Source: Acidobacteriota bacterium | GTDB lineage: Bacteria; Acidobacteriota; Vicinamibacteria; Vicinamibacterales; SCN-69-37 | Assembly (NCBI GenBank): GCA_021824055.1 | Contig: JAKALV010000174.1 | Coordinates: forward strand, 1-7,025 | Direction of reading: 5' to 3' | DNA length: 7,025 nucleotides | Shown: positions 5,322 to 7,025 of the stretch, piece after piece | Numbering within the stretch: position 1 is the stretch's first letter | Layout: each line of letters starts with the position of its first letter | The notes under the pieces: model-generated | Told to the model about the DNA's origin: nothing | The model's input: the letters and a program-made list of their open reading frames with translations, nothing else | Database searches by the model: none | Made by a program: the position numbers and the translations under genes

Positions 5322-6020
5322 ATGCGATCCTCGTGCAGCCTGGTTGAGCTCGGCCGGAGCGCGGCGTTGGCCGCGCTGCTCGGCCTCATCGCGGCGTCGC
5401 CCGCACGGGCGCAGACATCGCCGGCTCGGCCGGCGACGCCGGCCATCGACAACCGCATTCCCCTCGCCGCCCTCGACCTACGCGGCGTGTTTGCCTTTCT
5501 CGGCAAGGATCCGATCACGGCCACCGGCCTGTTTCTCGCGGCCGAGAACCTGCCGTCCAAAGCGTTCGGCCTGTCGGGCGGCGCGCACGTCTATCCGGTG
5601 CGCGGGCGGGCGTGGGCGCTCGGGCTCGGCGCCGAGGCCATCGTCGTACGCAACAGTCTCGAGCCGATCGACCTGACAACGAAGAAGCCCACCGGCGACG
5701 TGTTCAAGCGGCGGTTGCGCGGCGTGTCGGGCCAGTTGTCGTTGAACTTCGGGCACAAAGCCGGCTGGAGCTACCTTACCGCCGGCCTCGGCCCCATGTC
5801 ATTCGAGTCGTACCTGGAGAAGACCACCGTCATCCCCGACGGCCTGCGCACCACGACGTTGAATTTCGGCGGCGGCGCGCGGTGGTTCAACTTCGACCAC
5901 CTCGCGTTCACGATCGACATGCGTTTCTATCGCACCAAGGCGGCGATCGCCACGCTCCACACCGCCCCGCGCGACAGCCACTCGGTCGTGGTGCTGTCGG
6001 CCGGAATGTCGATCAAGTAG
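5322..6020 (+). CDS. Exported protein, probable outer-membrane beta-barrel
   Basis: A 232-residue protein with a Sec signal peptide: Arg2 and Arg12, a hydrophobic core (AALAALLGLIAAS), and a likely cut after ARA at residue 30. After a Pro/Ala-rich linker (31-44) the rest alternates polar and hydrophobic residues in amphipathic strands, for example 97-110 (AWALGLGAEAIVV), 136-147 (SGQLSLNFGH), 149-158 (WSYLTAGLGP), 176-188 (TTTLNFGGGARWF), 193-203 (HLAFTIDMRFY) and the final 220-232 (HSVVVLSAGMSIK). Eight or so strands would suit a small barrel of the OmpA/OmpW-like type. The last residue is Lys, whereas many barrels end in Phe or Trp, so outer-membrane insertion is inferred, not shown. No enzyme motif is seen and I cannot give a specific family. 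The gene runs divergently from the PLP enzyme and ends at a hairpin terminator. Confidence 0.8.
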   Translation: MRSSCSLVELGRSAALAALLGLIAASPARAQTSPARPATPAIDNRIPLAALDLRGVFAFLGKDPITATGLFLAAENLPSKAFGLSGGAHVYPVRGRAWALGLGAEAIVVRNSLEPIDLTTKKPTGDVFKRRLRGVSGQLSLNFGHKAGWSYLTAGLGPMSFESYLEKTTVIPDGLRTTTLNFGGGARWFNFDHLAFTIDMRFYRTKAAIATLHTAPRDSHSVVVLSAGMSIK

Positions 6021-6060
6021 GGCCGAGCCTCAGTACGTCGGGCCGAGCTTCAGCTCGGCC
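6021..6060 (+). repeat. Two 20-bp imperfect direct repeat units
   Basis: Directly after the TAG stop, a unit beginning GGCCGAGCCTCAG (6021) is repeated 20 bp later as GGCCGAGCTTCAG (6041), with one mismatch in 13. The second unit runs into GCTCGGCC and so forms the terminator stem. The first GGCCGAGC (6021-6028) could pair with the same 3' arm (6053-6060) and compete with the shorter hairpin. The arrangement looks like a terminator arm copied by slippage or a dispersed palindromic element. Confidence 0.45.
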
Positions 6061-6066
6061 TTTCTT
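6041..6066 (+). terminator. Rho-independent terminator
   Basis: GGCCGAGC and GCTCGGCC form an 8-bp GC-rich stem around a TTCA loop (6041-6060), followed by TTTCTT (6061-6066). It lies 20 bp after the stop of the beta-barrel gene and before the convergent hydrolase gene. On the minus strand the hairpin is not followed by a T-run, so it should act mainly on plus-strand transcripts, although it may still slow transcripts from the hydrolase gene. Confidence 0.8.
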
Positions 6067-6075
6067 GGCTCTCGG

Positions 6076-6972
6076 TCACTTCAAATGCTTCTGAAAGAAC
6101 TTGATCGTGAGCGGCCACGCCTGCTCCGATGCCCGGTAGTTGGCGGTGGGATCGCCCGCCGGCCCGGTCTGCGAACGCAGGAACCCGTGACCGGCGCCCT
6201 CGAAGATGTGGGGCTCGTAGCTCTTCCCGAGCTTGGACATCGCGGCTTTCGCCGGCTCGATGGTCTGGTTCACGCGGCTGTCGGTGCCGCCATAGAACCC
6301 GATCACCGGCGCCGTGATTCTCGCCACGGCCTCCTCGTTGACCACGCCCGGCCGTCCGCCGATCTGCGGCACCTGTCCGTAGTACACCACCGCCGCGCCG
6401 AGCGCCGGCTGCGCGGCCGCATACGCAAAGCTGCGATCGCCGCCCCAGCAGAATCCCACCACGCCGGTCTTGCCGTTCGACGCCGGCAACTTCCTGCCGT
6501 AGGCCATCGCCGCGTCGAGCCGCGCCGCAACATCCGCGTCGGTCAACGTCCGGATCGTCTGGCCGATCGCGGTCGACCCAGCCGACGCCACGTCGTCGCT
6601 GCCGCCGCCCTTCGGGCCCTTGCCTGACAGCAGATCGGGGACGATGGCGATGAAGCCATCCTTGGCAATCTGATCGCCCACGGCGCGGGGCCAGTCGCCC
6701 ATGCCGAAGATGTCGAAGATCACCAGCACGACGCCGACCTTCTCCGCGCGCTCCGGGTACACGACCCAGCTGTTGAGCTTGGTGCCGTCGGGCATCGCGA
6801 TATCGACAAACTCGCCATGCCGAGGCGACTCTTTGAGGGCCTCGGCCGCGTAGGCGAGCGGCGGCGCGATCTTGTCGTTCTTCGGCGGCGCCGCGGCTGC
6901 GGGGGCCGTCTGCTGGGCATACAGCGGCGCGGCCAATGCGACGACACACAGCGTCAACAGGAACTTCTTCAT
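6076..6972 (-). CDS. Exported dienelactone hydrolase family protein
   Basis: An alpha/beta-hydrolase of 298 residues. The N-terminus is a Sec signal peptide (MKKFLLTLCVVALAAPLYA) with probable cleavage after Ala19, then an Ala/Pro-rich linker to about 38, so the enzyme should act in the periplasm or outside. The nucleophile elbow GFCWGG carries Cys175, the cysteine typical of dienelactone hydrolases, with Asp231 (YGGTDSRV) and His262 (GAGHGF) completing the triad. In classical enzymes a Glu in an EIFG motif holds the cysteine in its resting state; here the motif is FDIFG, with Asp87. The natural substrate is unknown: the family includes dienelactone hydrolase, carboxymethylenebutenolidase and general esterases, and no chlorocatechol pathway genes are nearby. 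A strong GGAGG ribosome site stands 6 nt before the ATG. It converges on the beta-barrel gene with 55 bp between them. Confidence 0.92.
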   Translation of the reverse strand: MKKFLLTLCVVALAAPLYAQQTAPAAAAPPKNDKIAPPLAYAAEALKESPRHGEFVDIAMPDGTKLNSWVVYPERAEKVGVVLVIFDIFGMGDWPRAVGDQIAKDGFIAIVPDLLSGKGPKGGGSDDVASAGSTAIGQTIRTLTDADVAARLDAAMAYGRKLPASNGKTGVVGFCWGGDRSFAYAAAQPALGAAVVYYGQVPQIGGRPGVVNEEAVARITAPVIGFYGGTDSRVNQTIEPAKAAMSKLGKSYEPHIFEGAGHGFLRSQTGPAGDPTANYRASEQAWPLTIKFFQKHLK

Positions 6973-6993
6973 CTGGATCCTCCGGAAGGCAGG

Positions 6994-6999
6994 ATTCTA
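6994..6999 (-). promoter_or_regulatory. Possible -10 box of the hydrolase gene
   Basis: Read on the minus strand, TAGAAT matches the -10 consensus in five of six bases and lies 21 bp before the start codon, leaving a leader of about 15 nt that contains the ribosome site. No convincing -35 is found at the usual distance, where the 8-bp tandem repeat lies. Confidence 0.25.
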
Positions 7000-7005
7000 C
7001 CCGCA

Positions 7006-7025
7006 ATTGCCCCATTGCCCCATTG
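7006..7025. repeat. Tandem 8-bp repeat (ATTGCCCC), cut by window edge
   Basis: Two full ATTGCCCC units and a further ATTG run to the last base of the window (CAATGGGG on the other strand). The repeat lies just upstream of the hydrolase promoter candidate, and its full length cannot be seen. It is a short intergenic microsatellite; a role is not evident. Confidence 0.5.

Noticed and set aside
4546..5676. A 376-codon plus-strand open frame.
   Set aside because: It runs antisense through the PLP enzyme and out of frame into the barrel gene; its His/Arg/Gly-rich product has no recognisable fold.

Overview
This is a GC-rich stretch of bacterial chromosome, apparently from a Gram-negative: it has a heptose-phosphate (LPS/S-layer sugar) phosphatase, a signal-peptide protein that looks like an outer-membrane beta-barrel, and a secreted dienelactone-hydrolase-like enzyme. 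GTG starts are frequent. The combination of a short zf-HC2 protein, an ST7-like TPR protein and this exported hydrolase suggests Acidobacteriota (Vicinamibacteria-like), but that is an impression from family resemblance and not a proof. I see no rRNA, tRNA, insertion sequence, phage gene or CRISPR array.

Left part (1-701, plus strand). An inverted repeat overlaps a candidate promoter, followed by a 93-residue thioredoxin-like protein with a GCP motif, of a kind often found near metal-resistance genes. After it comes about 200 bp without an intact gene. One plus-strand frame there has codon use like real coding DNA and ends in a Met/Gly-rich hydrophobic stretch, so it may be a decayed gene or a very small membrane peptide.

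Middle part (673-5289, minus strand). Six genes run in the same direction. In transcription order they are: a PLP-dependent threonine dehydratase/serine racemase-type enzyme; gmhB, coupled to it by a 4-bp overlap; then, after a 155-bp gap, a small zf-HC2 zinc-finger protein; a 662-residue protein with an ST7-like TPR region, 15 bp further on; and a vapBC toxin-antitoxin pair. The vapB promoter candidate lies over the stop codon of the TPR gene and overlaps a perfect 6-4-6 inverted repeat, the expected place for autoregulation by VapB.

Right part (5322-7025). A predicted exported beta-barrel protein is divergent from the PLP enzyme, with only 32 bp between the preferred starts. It ends at a strong hairpin terminator. 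Convergent to it is an exported dienelactone-hydrolase-family protein with a complete Cys-Asp-His triad. An 8-bp tandem repeat begins upstream of that gene and runs off the window edge.

Most of the content is recognisable housekeeping or accessory genes. I did not find a clear new defence or mobile system. The least explained items are the zinc-finger/TPR pair that has no sigma factor beside it, the degenerate coding stretch before vapC, and the pairing of the PLP enzyme with GmhB.
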